Positions 25,680-37,200 of a stretch of DNA of 64,000 nt are shown here, piece by piece; the stretch's first letter is position 1, and each line of letters opens with the position of its first letter. The DNA lies in the NCBI GenBank assembly GCA_914767715.1, contig OU612066.1, positions 18,140,283 to 18,204,282 on the forward strand, read 5' to 3'. Position numbers and translations under genes: made by a program. The notes under the pieces are model-generated. The model was not told the origin of the DNA. It saw only the letters and a list, made by a program, of their open reading frames with translations, and searched no databases. The DNA comes from Membranipora membranacea (Eukaryota; Bryozoa; Gymnolaemata; Cheilostomatida; Membraniporidae).

Positions 25680-25880
25680 TAGCCAGTTACAGGCTAGTGT
25701 GAACATTGCCCGGCTCTAGTTTTCCTTCTCCACCGCATGACCCCACCGACAAGGCAGGGAAGCATGCCAACCCGAAGCTGGTCTAGACGTTGCCCACAGC
25801 CCTCTTACCAAAGGCGCCATGGCGACAGGCAGAGAAGACTCCTCCCATCCCAATAGGTACATGAACAGGAGCTATGGCAC
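25680..25880. other. GC-rich unexplained insert in R2 intron 2
   Basis: About 200 bp, clearly more GC-rich than its surroundings, between exon 3 and the 26,030 duplication border. It is absent from the other R copies at this place. No clear inverted repeats, target duplication or protein match is seen. Confidence 0.4.
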
Positions 25881-26470
25881 ATATCACAAAAAACCGAATT
25901 CAACTTTTTATTGAGTTCAGCAATGGGGTTAGAGAATGAAAAACTGTTTAGCATTACATTTTTTATCAAGTGGTTTTACACGGGTATGTCTGGGAAAACA
26001 GAGTTTTGAATAGATGATTTATTAAACATGCTAGTACTGAATGAAGTCTATATCTATTGTTGTTTAAAGATTTGATGTAAAAGCTAGGGACATAAATAGG
26101 CTCAACTTAACCAATAAAAGCCAATAAAAAATACCCACAACATTGAAAACAGAGCACTTATGACAGAATAGCCCTGAACCTAAAGATCTCAGTTTTCAGA
26201 CAGAGACAGAACTTGCAATTTTAACCATCATTCTTTTAAACCTGGAGATGAGGTATAAAGGTAGAAATAATACAGGAGATAGGAGAAAGATAATAATATG
26301 TAAACAATTAATTGATCAGTGATGTGGTGTCTTTCTGTCTCTTAACACGCGAGTCACACATACCTGGATACTCGAGCAGTCGATGCAGTCTCGTAGCTGA
26401 GATTATTGTTAGAGACTTCTCCAGTCACTCCACACCACAGTACGAATAGAAACTACAAACAATGTATCAT

Positions 26471-27530
26471 AATCGCAGACTGTCCCTTCTGCATAGGGAA
26501 AAAGACAAAATCTAATTCGGATGATTATTCAGCCAGAATTCTTGTGAAACATTACTCCCATCAGGTACTCAAACTCGGCTAAAATAGAATACCACAGAGA
26601 AGTTACCTGTTCCTGTTATTATTTAGCCTGTGCTCTAACATCATAACAGCAATGTCTTGGAACCTCCCCTAAACTGAAGTGTTACCAAGCTTAAAGGGCA
26701 ACCAAGGTTTCAAACAACTTCTCATTGATGGCCATTGATTAATAGCAGATTGCACCATCTGCATGGGGAAAAAGACAAAATATAATTCGGATGATTATTC
26801 AGCCAGAATTCTTGTGAAACATTTCTTCCATCAGGCACTCAAACTCAGCTAAAAGAGAATACCACATAGCAGTTTCCTGTTCCTGTTATTATTTAGCCTG
26901 TGCTCTATAATTATTACAGCAAAGTCTTGGAACCTCCCCTAAACTGAAGTGTTACCCAGCTTAGAGTGAGCGACTACTTTGAGTTTTGCATCGCGTAATG
27001 CACAAAGCTGATGCTGCCCAGCACATTATTTCCTACCCATTAATGCATTGCTGCGAAACCTTGGTTGCCCTTTAAAGTCAGCAACTACTTTGAGTTTTGC
27101 ATCGCGTAATGCACAAAGCTGATGCTACCCAGCAAATTATTTACTACCCATTAATGCATTGCTGCAAAACCTTGGTTCATAAAGTTCTCATCGATTGATA
27201 GCAGATTGCACATTATGCATAGGGAAAAAGACCGAATCAAAATCGTTTGATTATTCAGTGAGAATTTTTTTTAACATTTGATCCATCATGTGAAATTATG
27301 CTGCTCAAAATCAACTAATATGGAACCAGACAGAGCAGTTTCCTGTTCCTGTTAAATTTAGCCTGTGCTCTATCATTATCACAGCAATGTCTTTGATCCT
27401 CCCCTAAACTGAAGTATAACTCAGTCAAGAGTCAGCAACTACTTTGCATTGTGTCATGCACAAAGCTGATGCTGCATAGATCATTCGTTACTACCCATTT
27501 ATGCATTGCTGCGAAACCCTGGTTGCCATT
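26471..27530. repeat. Expanded tandem repeat in R2 intron 1
   Basis: Same unit as 498-1210 but with extra copies, starting near 26,471, 26,724 and 27,187 and with a partial unit near 27,065. A separate direct duplication of about 75 bp ('gaggctttgccagacc' to 'attagattaatcc') flanks a unique block, at about 27,553-27,630 and 27,831-27,902. Confidence 0.7.
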
Positions 27531-28674
27531 TAAGATGCAGTCCATCATAAGTAAACTGATGAGGCTTTGCCAGACCTTGAAATGATGTCATCCTAAACTT
27601 GAATTAGTGAAATATAAATTAGATTAATCCAAAAACATAGCTTCCCAATTCAATTCAGTTTTTGCAGCCATTGGGGTTTAGGGGCTGCTGACTGCCCTGT
27701 GGTGCAGAACCAGAGCTTATACCCAGGATTTTCATTGTTGAGTATGTTGCAAATCTGTGAAGGCAAATTGCAAGTGGATTTATATCTAGTGGTGCCAGGG
27801 TTGTGTGCCACTTTAAGATGATAAATAAACTGCTGAGGCTTTGCCAGACCTTGAAATGATGTCATCCTAAACTTGAATTAGTGAAATATAAATTAGATTA
27901 ATCCTCTGTGCCTTCTATCAGCCACTTTGACTCAGTTGATATTAATGAGATAAATGACTCTAATCAGTCGCACAGTTAGAGCATCTTACTTTTGTCAGAT
28001 ACAAAAATGAATGCAATGATAACACAACTACGATAATGCCTACCTGGATGGTGTTTGCTACACTCCATATCATTCTGATTATTGTTACTATCAAGTCAAA
28101 TGAAGAAAATCTTGTTGTTTCTGTATTGTAGCGGTTTTACACAAAGCGTGTGATAAACGCTATACTCAAAATGCTTGAACAATAGAATTGATCGACGTTT
28201 TATACAACCTGTAGGCATAATCCCTATCTTTGAGCCACCACAACTCTGCTTATTTTTTGCAAAAACTTACAAAGCCTTCAATCCTCTCTTTAAATGTAAA
28301 TACTGTGTTCAAACTAATTGGGCGTCAGCTTCAGTATTACGCTTTTGCCATAAATATATTAGTTTGTGTAAAGGTTGGTGAATTTTGCATTACTACGTCA
28401 ATACTTTCATAAGTATGCAAAAATATCAAGAAGACCCTTGTCTCGTTTTGGGAGAGGATATGATATAGTTTGAGACCAATCTCCCCAAAGAACAGGTATT
28501 TGACATCCATCCAAGGTCTTCAAAGACCCTAGGGCATCTTTTGATAATTGCTGACTGAGAAGACGGATGACTATACTTCCAGTTGGTTGAATATGGGATT
28601 TGAATGAGATTTTAGATATGATAAGATAGATGTGATTTGAGAGACGTGGCGTAAAGTGTTTTACTTTTTAGACC

Positions 28675-28680
28675 TTTATT
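28675..28680 (-). promoter_or_regulatory. Polyadenylation signal of S3
   Basis: AATAAA on the minus strand, 36 nt past the S3 stop. Confidence 0.65.
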
Positions 28681-28715
28681 ACAGTCAAATTTGATTTATG
28701 GAGAAAAACTGTATC

Positions 28716-31700
28716 TTAATGCCAACAAAACCAAGTATCTCTTTTACACGAATCGATGGCGGTAAGCCTCAGTTTTGGAAACCTGTTTCCGAAAGCACAG
28801 ACTGCACTCTGCTTTCCTCCACCTGTAAATAGAGTAGGAAATGTATTATAAACGATATTACAAATATATTTTAACTTATTACATCAATTAGCCCATAAAA
28901 TGATAATATAAATTGACAAGAATTTTATCAAAAACTTTTCTATCTCCCCCTATCTTTCTATCAGTTTGATGCTATGGAAGAAATGTATGTTGAGTTTCTG
29001 GGTGGTCATAATTGGCCAAGTTCCGTTTTGGTGACGGTTATCGACAACAATACAACAATTACTCTATTTATAGCTTACTGTGGTGTTTGATGAGTCTGAA
29101 TTCTCCAAGTCCACCAACACCGTAGAACTTTCCATAAGGATCATGTACGTTTTGGACCTCAAACACGTTATCATCACACATTGATACAATTGGTAAAGGC
29201 TTTTCTCTGCTCGGCTGAAAGAGAATTAAAAAAAAATTTCATGATGTATGGTTTTGGTTACCCAACCCTTTCAAAACCATGAATGTATGTATGTATGTAC
29301 CTTTATTATCTGAGGGTCATTGAGAAATAAAAAGCTGGTCTGCCTGCATTAAAAATGATTAATAAAAAATGCTGATGACTTAAACTGTTGATGATAATGT
29401 TTGAGACCATACTCTCTGAAGAACAGGTGTTTGACAGGGAAAAGATTATTTTGTTCATTCAGTAGATTTGTTAAGTCAAAAGTGTAAAAAAGTATATAGA
29501 TGTTTGTAACTAGAATATTCCTTTTGTAGGGCATCACAGCTTGGAGAACAGCACAAAATGTCTGCAGATTTCTTTCCATTTTTGATCCATGTTAAAGTTT
29601 GGAAGATACCCAATACATGCTTACCGTTGCAATAACCTTGTAACCAGATGGAGCTTCTGTCAATTGACCAAGAGAGTACATTGAATAACCTCCGACCCAT
29701 TTTTCATTGTAAATGTGTATGATGAAGAAAAGTCTGTTATCACCAGGTAGTTCATACATATCAAAGCTTAAAAATTCATGTTTGCTCTCTAAAATAAGAG
29801 TAATTAATGACGGATAAGGGTCACTGTACAATAATGGATTAGTAGAATAAATCTATGCTCTAGTATGAAATTGTTTTTGTTACTCCTGTATACTGAACAT
29901 CAAAATACTTGAATAGTTTCTTCATCTGTATGCCGTCAAATGCGAGTTCCCACAAAATTTAAACCTCTCAACATTATGTCAATGCTTCATGTGAGGGTTT
30001 AAATGAATCTCATCTTATACCTATGAAATCGCTTGTGGAAGAGTACAAAACATCAATAGCGAGACTGGATATGATGTTGAACGAGTCACCAGACCAGGTG
30101 ATAAGGGAATGTACTCCAACACTTGACACTGGTAAAAAATGGTCTGTCACAGAGACTGTCAGAGATGCCAAATCTCGACTGGAGATCAGTGAGATTGTGG
30201 GTGCTGTGACAACTGCACGTCATGGCATCGGCTGGAAGCAAACCGGTGGTTCTCAAAGGAAAGCCCAAAGGTTAGACGGGAGATGGTAGTTGATGAGGTG
30301 CGCAAGATGGAAGAGGAGCGCCGCCAGACAAAAGCTGTAGGCCAAGCCCAACAAGGCAGGTGGACTTGTTGGAAGTTTGTTGAGCAGCGTCAGCTCAAAT
30401 AGACAGAATTGTGGTCGATGGAGCCACAAAGGATCAGCTTTCTGGTTGGTGCAGCTTATCATCAACTACCGACCCCGGCAAACCTGGAACGCTGGAATTT
30501 GACCGAGAACTCGAAATGCGCCGAGTGCTCGTCTAAGGGCACAGTTCGACATATACTGTCGAATTGCCAACAGAGCCTGGGAAGATACACGTATAGGCAT
30601 AATCAAGTCCTGAAAGTGTTGTGTAAATATGTCACGGAGAAGTGTGAATATGCTAATGCTGGTGGTGAAGCGCGTGAAAAAATTTTGCGCAAAAAGGGAT
30701 TGATGAACAGCGGAGAATGGCAGGTGAGATGCGACCTCACAGAGCAGCTCAGCATGCCACAGCATATTGTGATCACGAACCAAAGACCAGACTTAATTAT
30801 TTGGTCTGACAAAGAAAAAGCTCTAATACTGATGGAATTGACGGTGCCTTGGGAAGAAAATCTCTCATATGCGCATGAGAGAAAACTGACAAGATACGAA
30901 GATCTGGTCACACAATGCCAAGACAAAGGTTGGAATTGCGAATTATTCGCAGTGGAAGTTGGCTGCCGTGGATTCATGGCTAGATCAGCTACCAAATTTC
31001 TGACTGGAGTTGGGGTTTCAGGAAGAGCACTCAAACAAGCCACAAAAAGCATAGTACATGAGGCAGAAAGCGCATCTGCATGGATTTGGCAACAGCACTG
31101 TGTGAAGACAAAAGCTAAGTAATCCTATTACTTGTAAGCTAGGGTTTAACACACTCACTTTGTTTTGTGGAGTTTGCCAGCATTTAATTCCTTTTGTTAT
31201 AATCCTTGTAAGGATTAGAATGAGGGGATTAAGTGAAAGATCAAAGTGAGTCTGAGTTAGATCTAAGGTTTTACAAACATAGGATTAAAAGCTTGGCCCT
31301 CGCATAAAAGGCAGGCAGAGCGAGACAGGAAATCACAGTCAGCCCACTGGCTGTAGCGCAAACAAGTCATCTCTCTGACTTGTGTATGAGTTGTACTATG
31401 CTCAATGTGGAGAATTTGAGTAGTGAACGAGTGGCACGAGGGGAGGGGTGCCCTGACGATAGCGACTTTGTGCCGATGAGTTGATGGAAAGCAAACCTCC
31501 CTGCACTGGTTTGGCTTAGAGTAAAAGCATGAGAGTGATGGGGCGAACATTGTTGCACTGAAACAATGAAGAGTTGGCAGCCTCCCTGGTTGCGCAACAG
31601 CGTAAACACACCAATTATGTCAAACCATCGAAACTTACAAAATGCACTGAGGGATCGATGGGATTGATTGAGATGCTCAGCAACACACAGGGGTGGCTTC

Positions 31701-33098
31701 ATGCTGCTGGAGCTGGCCATGAGGAGGTTGTACTAGAGAAGGCCTCGAAACAGCATTTGACTCATGGTTCCTAGCTGAAGACCTGTGTGTTGTGCAGTGG
31801 TACGCGCACCACTGTATGTTGTATCTGTTTATGAAATTGATATAGATTTTATTTAATAACGAAAGAAGAAAACTAAGATTAGATTATAATAAGGACAAAT
31901 TGACTGCTTTTGGCATTTTAGGCAAGAACAAGACAAGAAATGATAAATTCTCATGTATTTGTCGATTGGTGGTGGTCTGTAGTAAAAGGTGGCTAAAAAC
32001 TTAATTATTTTATTTACCATATCTCCGAGGATGTGATATTGTTAACAATATAAACTCTTTGGATACTTCATCGAAGGAGGCTGGGTCACTAGAATAAACA
32101 TCATCCAATTTTCGAATCCTTTTGTAGCTTGTTATTCTTTCTTCACGTATTCTTAGTTCAGGACAAGCATCAGAGAGGGCTGTCAATATACAGTATATGT
32201 TAAATAACTCACAAACTGTGAGAAAAACACTGTCTAGCCTGTTCTTTCTGCAAGCCAGATTACCTCAACCCATTGCCATGTCTTGCCTTGTCTCATGATA
32301 GGGGGGGGGGGGGGGGTTGTGGTATGAGGCCTATGCTGTCATTGGGTATAGATTTCTCCTTCCAATAATATGATCTTTATCATTTGTAAAATGGTTAATA
32401 GCGGATTAAATGCGCAATCATCTATATGTTAATCAATCCAATGAACAATGTCATTTGAAAACACAACATGAACATCAGTTTGAACATTGTTGCAAACTTT
32501 GAATAGAATGTTTCCTCAATACCAACACTGTTTGAATAGAGGTCCTTTCAAACTCAAATCGGGGAGCAACTATGATGTTCACACCATTTGGCGATCAAGT
32601 CATTGGTAATTTTTTTCTATGTTCTATTACCCTTATTTAACAATGAATTCCTTGTCAGCTTACGCTTATGAATAAGTGTCCTGACGCATGGAAGCATTTA
32701 TGGCTAGCATAATAACAGAGCTTTTTGCTAATGATAATGATAATATCATTTGAAAGCGCAATCTGAAAAAAAGATATATTACTCCTATACCAAAGTTGTT
32801 GGCATTGGTTGGAAGGGAAAGCCTGCAGGTCCTTTCCATGTCAGTTTAAAGGGCTGCAAAAATGGTCACACCAATCACACATATTTACCTGCAGTCTAAT
32901 ATCAAGACAGATCCCGATAATTTTGTTCGTCAGAGACTTTTTTATAAACTACGATTTGATAACAATTAACTAACTAATCAGTGCAGGCTTTTTGAAGAAG
33001 TCTCTAAAGAAATATTCTTACAATTTTTGTATTCAATGAATTACATGCTTACCTAATATTGCTATGTAGTAAAGAAGAAATTCTCTCTTAGAAGACAT
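28716..33098 (-). CDS. S3: secreted protein of the S family, five exons, 204 aa, retroelement in intron 2
   Basis: Exons are 33053-33098 (MSSKREFLLYYIAIL), 32018-32179 (ALSDACPELRIREE), 29625-29788 (DMYELPGDNRLFF ... WVGGYSMYS), 29079-29214 (PSREKPLPIV ... MCDDN) and 28716-28822 (GGKQSAVCAF ... DTWFCWH). The sum is 615 nt and all phases agree. The protein is nearly that of S1 but without its extra Cys and two-residue insert. Intron 2 (29,789-32,017) is enlarged by the R2-type retroelement at 30,019-31,823, in the opposite orientation. R2 lies downstream, about 640 bp away. Family not recognised; the signal peptide and absence of a membrane segment suggest secretion. Confidence 0.8.
30019..31823 (+). 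mobile_element. R2-type retrotransposon 3' end (CCHC zinc knuckle plus PD-(D/E)XK endonuclease)
   Basis: The insertion interrupts sequence continuous in S1 (near 3,450). The open frame 30409-31122 starts at the RT thumb (LVGAAYHQLPTPANLERW), has a CCHC knuckle CAEC..GTVRHILSNC (C-x2-C-x7-H-x4-C) and then RPDLIIW ... ELTVPWE, which fits the restriction-like endonuclease of R2/NeSL-type elements, ending QHCVKTKAK. An upstream frame (30023-30289) belongs to the same polyprotein in a shifted frame, and an in-frame TAG lies near 30,400, so the copy is dead and 5'-truncated. About 0.7 kb of 3' UTR follows, ending near a short hairpin (cagtggt ... accactg) at 31,790-31,815. Confidence 0.85.
32301..32316. 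repeat. Poly-G run (16 G) in S3 intron 1
   Basis: The homologous intron positions in S1 (about 3,931-3,940), S4 (about 40,291) and S5 have shorter, variable G runs. Confidence 0.9.
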
Positions 33099-33552
33099 TT
33101 TAGATAGTGCTATGTGAAGACCTGCTGAACTGGGTTGAACCGTTAAAATGTAGCAAGAAGCTCAAATTCAAAGTATCAATTTTTTTAAATAAAGGGTGAT
33201 AAAAACTCATTGTCCTTTCTTCAGTACATTAGATATGGAGTTTAAAATAAGGAATATATTAGACTTCATAGTTTGTTAGGTACTTTTCTTGTTTTAGTAT
33301 CCTTTGTTAGCTTTTGAGGTGATTAAAAACCAGTTGAGGTCTGCAGTTTCTGGCAACATCAGATAATTTCTCTCATGTTTTCCTCAGGTAGGTGATGCTA
33401 ATGTTTTAACAAACAGTCGTAAAACTTGAAAAGGAAATGTCCTTAGTAATGGTGCAAATTTTAAAAATCTTTCTAAATGGCTTTTTGATCATTTTCTTGA
33501 TGGTTGATGCAAATAGGAAAGTGAACTCTACAGCATATTGATTATATGTTTA

Positions 33553-33738
33553 TTACCTGTCTAGATCTACTAATAACTGGTCATACAGAAAAAGCATATC
33601 TGATTCACATAACCTCAGTGTTTTAGCCATGATAGTAATGTGAGAATGGCCTGTGGTAAGGATTACAAATTGCCTGCGGTAAGGAGGAATTATTGGAGGC
33701 TTAAATGTAGGAACTTGTGGCCTGACAGATGGGGGCAT
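33553..33738 (-). other. Zc copy 3: Pro-rich conserved open frame
   Basis: An open frame of 61 codons, MPPSVRPQVPTFKPPIIPPY ... FVILTTGHSHIT ... LCESDMLFLYDQ, stopping LDR-TAA. It is conserved at 42,121 and 53,993 and broken at 5,818. A second frame (MYLCIRHKIYLL) overlaps its start. It lies about 450 bp upstream of S3 exon 1; joining it to S3 exon 1 would hit a stop, so it is not an S exon. Function unknown. Confidence 0.3.
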
Positions 33739-35991
33739 TGCTTTTTTGCCAGGATTTTCTTAACAAAGGGCAGGTGAGCTGTGACCAAGAGGTAGATCTT
33801 GTGACGAATGCATAAGTACATTCTGAAGATTAATTTCCCTCAACATCTGCATACAACAAGCAGTGGTGGTACCACTCAACATCACGCAGGTCATCAGCTA
33901 CGAACCACAAATCACGGGTTGTTTATACAATTCTTTGCTCTCATTTCTCTCGTTATGCCTCCTTGCAGTGGGCTACCAAAATTTAACATAGTGGTCTATA
34001 TGAGGATAAGCAAATAGCGTTAGTATTATTATTAAAATGAAAAACAGGTCCTGAAATTCCGATAAAATTGTCCCTCCAGGAAAACTGAGCTATTAAACAA
34101 CAAAAAGAATATACTGCTGCAGCTGCTGCTGCATCTACTAGCTGGATGTACAGTGGTAATCAGAATCAGTAATGAAAAAGAAACACCCATACAGCAAGTT
34201 ATTTATGTATGCATTTTTTTTCCTCCTAAAACTCTACACTGTGATGTACTGCTCAGTGAATTCCATTAGTGTGTTCTCCGAGTTGTTTTATTGAAAGTTC
34301 GTCTTTTCATGTTTCTAGTCAGTCAGTCAGTCAGGGCTATTCCCGATAAACAAAGAATCACTGCGCCTACAGCGCTCCCAACTATGACACCTGAAAACAT
34401 AATGACACATGAACATTCATATACCTACTAGCTGTTCTGTGATTTTCCAGTTTGTGAATCATGAAGTTGCCTGATGACTTTTGTCTAATTACTAACCATC
34501 TGCAATGCTAACCCAGATAGGTATTTTATCATTTCCCACAATTAATGGAATATCATTTTTTTATAAAAAATAGAATGGATTTAGACCCCGCTGGCCACTT
34601 GCCAAACGATATTTCATATAGCCTTAGTAAATAGTGTATCAGGGAATTCACATCGATGTGCAGGATATTATAAGATATACTACACTTACCTGTGTCTGTC
34701 GGGTCATTGTTTGGAGAAGCACTGGTTGATATATTATTAGATACTGCCGTGTCGTCATCGTCGTAGAAAACACTGACTGCAAAATCAACAACTTCATCAA
34801 TGAACATAAAGCCAATAAGTCAATATACTAGTTTTGCACATTGAAATGAGCATGCTAGAGTTTGCAGAGATGTTTATACATGCATAATTTAAATTGAATG
34901 GGGATTATTCACATTTTTTATATAATGTTAAACTGCAGTTGGCATTTTCCCTTGAATTCTCCCTGCATTATATTATGCTTGTTTAAAAATTCAAAAAAAG
35001 ACTCAACTTCTATAACGATGACTTACTATTATACTCGAGGGTGATAATCTGACCTTGTCCTCTTTCAATAGCGTACAAGTTTTTTCCTCTGGTTTGATAA
35101 TCGGCCAAAACTGGTACAAGCAAGTTCTGTTTTTCTGGTCACACTCAGTATAATTGCAGGGCAAACTGGTCACTCCCTCTGCTACCTTGGTGTAGTCTCC
35201 AGTATCTGTGTTGACAAGAAGCATCTCTTGGGTGGCGGTAATGCAGAGCAGTGCCTTTTCACCTATACCTACTGCATGAATAATTGTACCAGGATTCCCA
35301 TTTAGAATGACAGGAGTATACTCTGACCTCAAAAAGTCCACATGACTGACTGTGACATTTGTGCTTCTTTGTATTGTATATACCCCTGAGAAATTATTGT
35401 TTAATGCTATCGCATCAATGTTTCCAAAAGAACTCATGAGCTGAAATGGGGTAGTTGAGAAGTTTTCTGCAGTGAGGTTAACTTGGTAGATTGTTGAAGC
35501 AGCAGTGTAATATGCAAGATTATTGGCAGAATCTACAGAAGTTGGTCCGAAAGTAGTCGATGAAATTTGACTGCAGTTTAGGGTTGTTTGATTTGGTTGG
35601 TTGTCGCAGAAAGATTTGGGTAGGTTGATTGTTTTGTTGTCTTTCTTTCCAGTAAAATGAATTTTTACAGCGGTTTCTTCACGGACAAGGAATGATTCCT
35701 TGCCAATCTGTTTGAAGCTTTCGATGTTTTCATCGGTTGTCAGGATCCATCTTGACTTTTGATGTGTTTTGTTCCTACTGTAAATTCTCTTATCCTGTGA
35801 GTAGAAGAACTTGTCATCAAAACTTCTGTCAGGCTGAATTGCTGTCATGTGGTAGAGATCTGTCAAGTTAACATCCAGTTTGTGTGAAACTTCCAAGTTC
35901 AGAACCATTCTGCAAAGATAAAAATATTACCTAAACACACTCATACACATCCCAGACGTTTGACATGTAAAATCTACAGACATATGTCGGC

Positions 35992-36020
35992 CCAAGGAGT
36001 TAAAGTGATTAACTCCTTGG
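35992..36020. repeat. 12-bp perfect stem hairpin in R3 (also in R4 near 47,402-47,430)
   Basis: ccaaggagttaa, loop agtga, ttaactccttgg. The same hairpin occurs at the homologous place of R4 intron 2. Confidence 0.75.
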
Positions 36021-36289
36021 TCGGCCCAACTCTGATTAATTAATAATAAATAACCATAACATTTAAAACAGACCATTTGTGACATAATAGCCCAACAGGG
36101 TGAACCAACAGAAAAGCTGGAGACTACAAAATCATTGTCCCAGCATATCCGTATAAGATCGACCATAATCTGATTCATACTTAGGAGTTATCTAGCCTCT
36201 TCAGCAGCTATGGTTGATTAAAATGGTTGATTAAAATCAGGTGTCTTATCCCTCTCCCATCCCGAAGAACAGGTGGCGAAATATAAGTG

Positions 36290-36455
36290 CCTTAATGGCT
36301 AGGTTGCTCTCAGTTTGCAGGCAGGTCGGAGCACACCTGGGGGCCAACCAGACCCTAGTAGTCAATGGACTGCAGTGGGATTGGATCCCATGACCTTCAG
36401 TATTTTCACGCGGAAGGACCGGCACTCTAACCAACTGTGCCGCTTCCTACTCCTA
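36290..36455 (-). repeat. tRNA-derived SINE-like repeat in R3
   Basis: The minus strand reads GGCACAGTTGGTTAGAGTGC (A-box-like), then about 35 nt later GGATCCAATCC (B-box-like), as in a tRNA-derived SINE head. The same repeat in R4 (about 47,690-48,095) is split by a U2-like insertion. Confidence 0.6.
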
Positions 36456-36707
36456 TGGCTGATAAACTTAGAGTAACTTAAATCTTATTGAATTCTTATG
36501 GTCGTCCTTTGAACATTAATGAAAGGTCTGTTTCTTATCATAACACTATGAAAAGGAGTGTGGTAGTGGTACACACAAATACTAGAAGAACATTGACTCT
36601 GTGGTTTGGGAACATGAGCCAACATTTTGAAACAGGAACAAAGACTTTTGAACGAACTGGACATCAAATTTGGGTTATGTAGAACACAGTTGTCTTTGGT
36701 CTGACCA

Positions 36708-36734
36708 GGGAGGGTGGGATATACCCACCCTCCC
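36708..36734. repeat. 11-bp GC-rich perfect hairpin in R3
   Basis: gggagggtggg, loop atata, cccaccctccc. The R4 homologue near 48,330 retains only the right arm. Confidence 0.7.
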
Positions 36735-36929
36735 TTGTGATTAACTATGTATGAAACTTATAGAACTAGTGATGGTTTACAGAAAGAGACACTGATACGG
36801 GTGATTTTATATCACAATTTCAAATAATTGATAGAGATCTGAATATTGTATAGGCAACTCCGACCTTTTCAGATACAAACCCCTGTGGTCAATTTACCCT
36901 TTAGATCAGTAAAGGGGCAACATATTGCG

Positions 36930-37200
36930 ATTTCTTAAGGATTTCGGGAGTTATCGATTCATGGAAATAGCATTAAAGTCAACTTCCGATGAACCGATCG
37001 ACAATTTTTGACGCTTTGACAGATATCGTACTGAATCACGCCATTCCATTTGCACACAATGGCTTCAAAGGGCATTGACGCGGGAGACCTGGGTTCAAGT
37101 CCCAGCTGCGGCAAATATTTTTCATGTTTTTTCCATCATAGAAATGGTTAGCATTCATAACTCGAAATTGGAGTGGACCACAAATTCGAGGCATGGAACC
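36930..37200 (+). repeat. tRNA-derived SINE-like repeat (T-arm visible), R3 copy
   Basis: At 37,088-37,104 the sequence CTGGGTTCAAGTCCCAG forms a perfect T-arm stem with a GTTCAAGTCC B box. It is preceded by an A-box-like 'tggcttcaaaggg'. A matching copy lies at about 49,185-49,450 in R4 intron 1. Confidence 0.6.

Larger units (their letters stand above)
22606..28073 (-). pseudogene. R2: receptor family copy with two frameshifts and a GC splice donor
   Basis: Exons are 28044-28073 (MIWSVANTIQ), 26364-26452 (signal core), 24752-25628 (ectodomain), 24450-24536, 23991-24152 (membrane helix GVIVGSTVGAVILCLSG) and 23506 down to 22606 (tail). Exon 3 has a net 1-nt loss near 25,148 (MS|ILEIL where R4 has MSSFGNI); the right frame resumes below 25,130. 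The tail exon has lost one T near 23,060, turning FFPIPESENH into a short wrong frame. The tail still shows RSLPPLP, YADV and PYYVEV in the proper frames. Exon 4 is followed by GCAAGT instead of GTAAGT. The final stop is 11 codons early compared with R4. All lesions are small, so a population copy could be intact; as read it is a pseudogene. Confidence 0.7.

Noticed and set aside
26471-27530. CRISPR-like repeats
   Set aside because: Units are long, few and diverged, without short regular spacers; the genome is eukaryotic.
33053-33738. Zc as an upstream exon of S3
   Set aside because: Joining the Zc donor phase to S exon 1 gives a stop before the S start codon; the S signal-peptide ATG is the better start.
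37080-37120. Possible tRNA gene (good T-arm)
   Set aside because: The same unit recurs near 49,350 with SINE-like flanks, and the rest of the cloverleaf is not evident.
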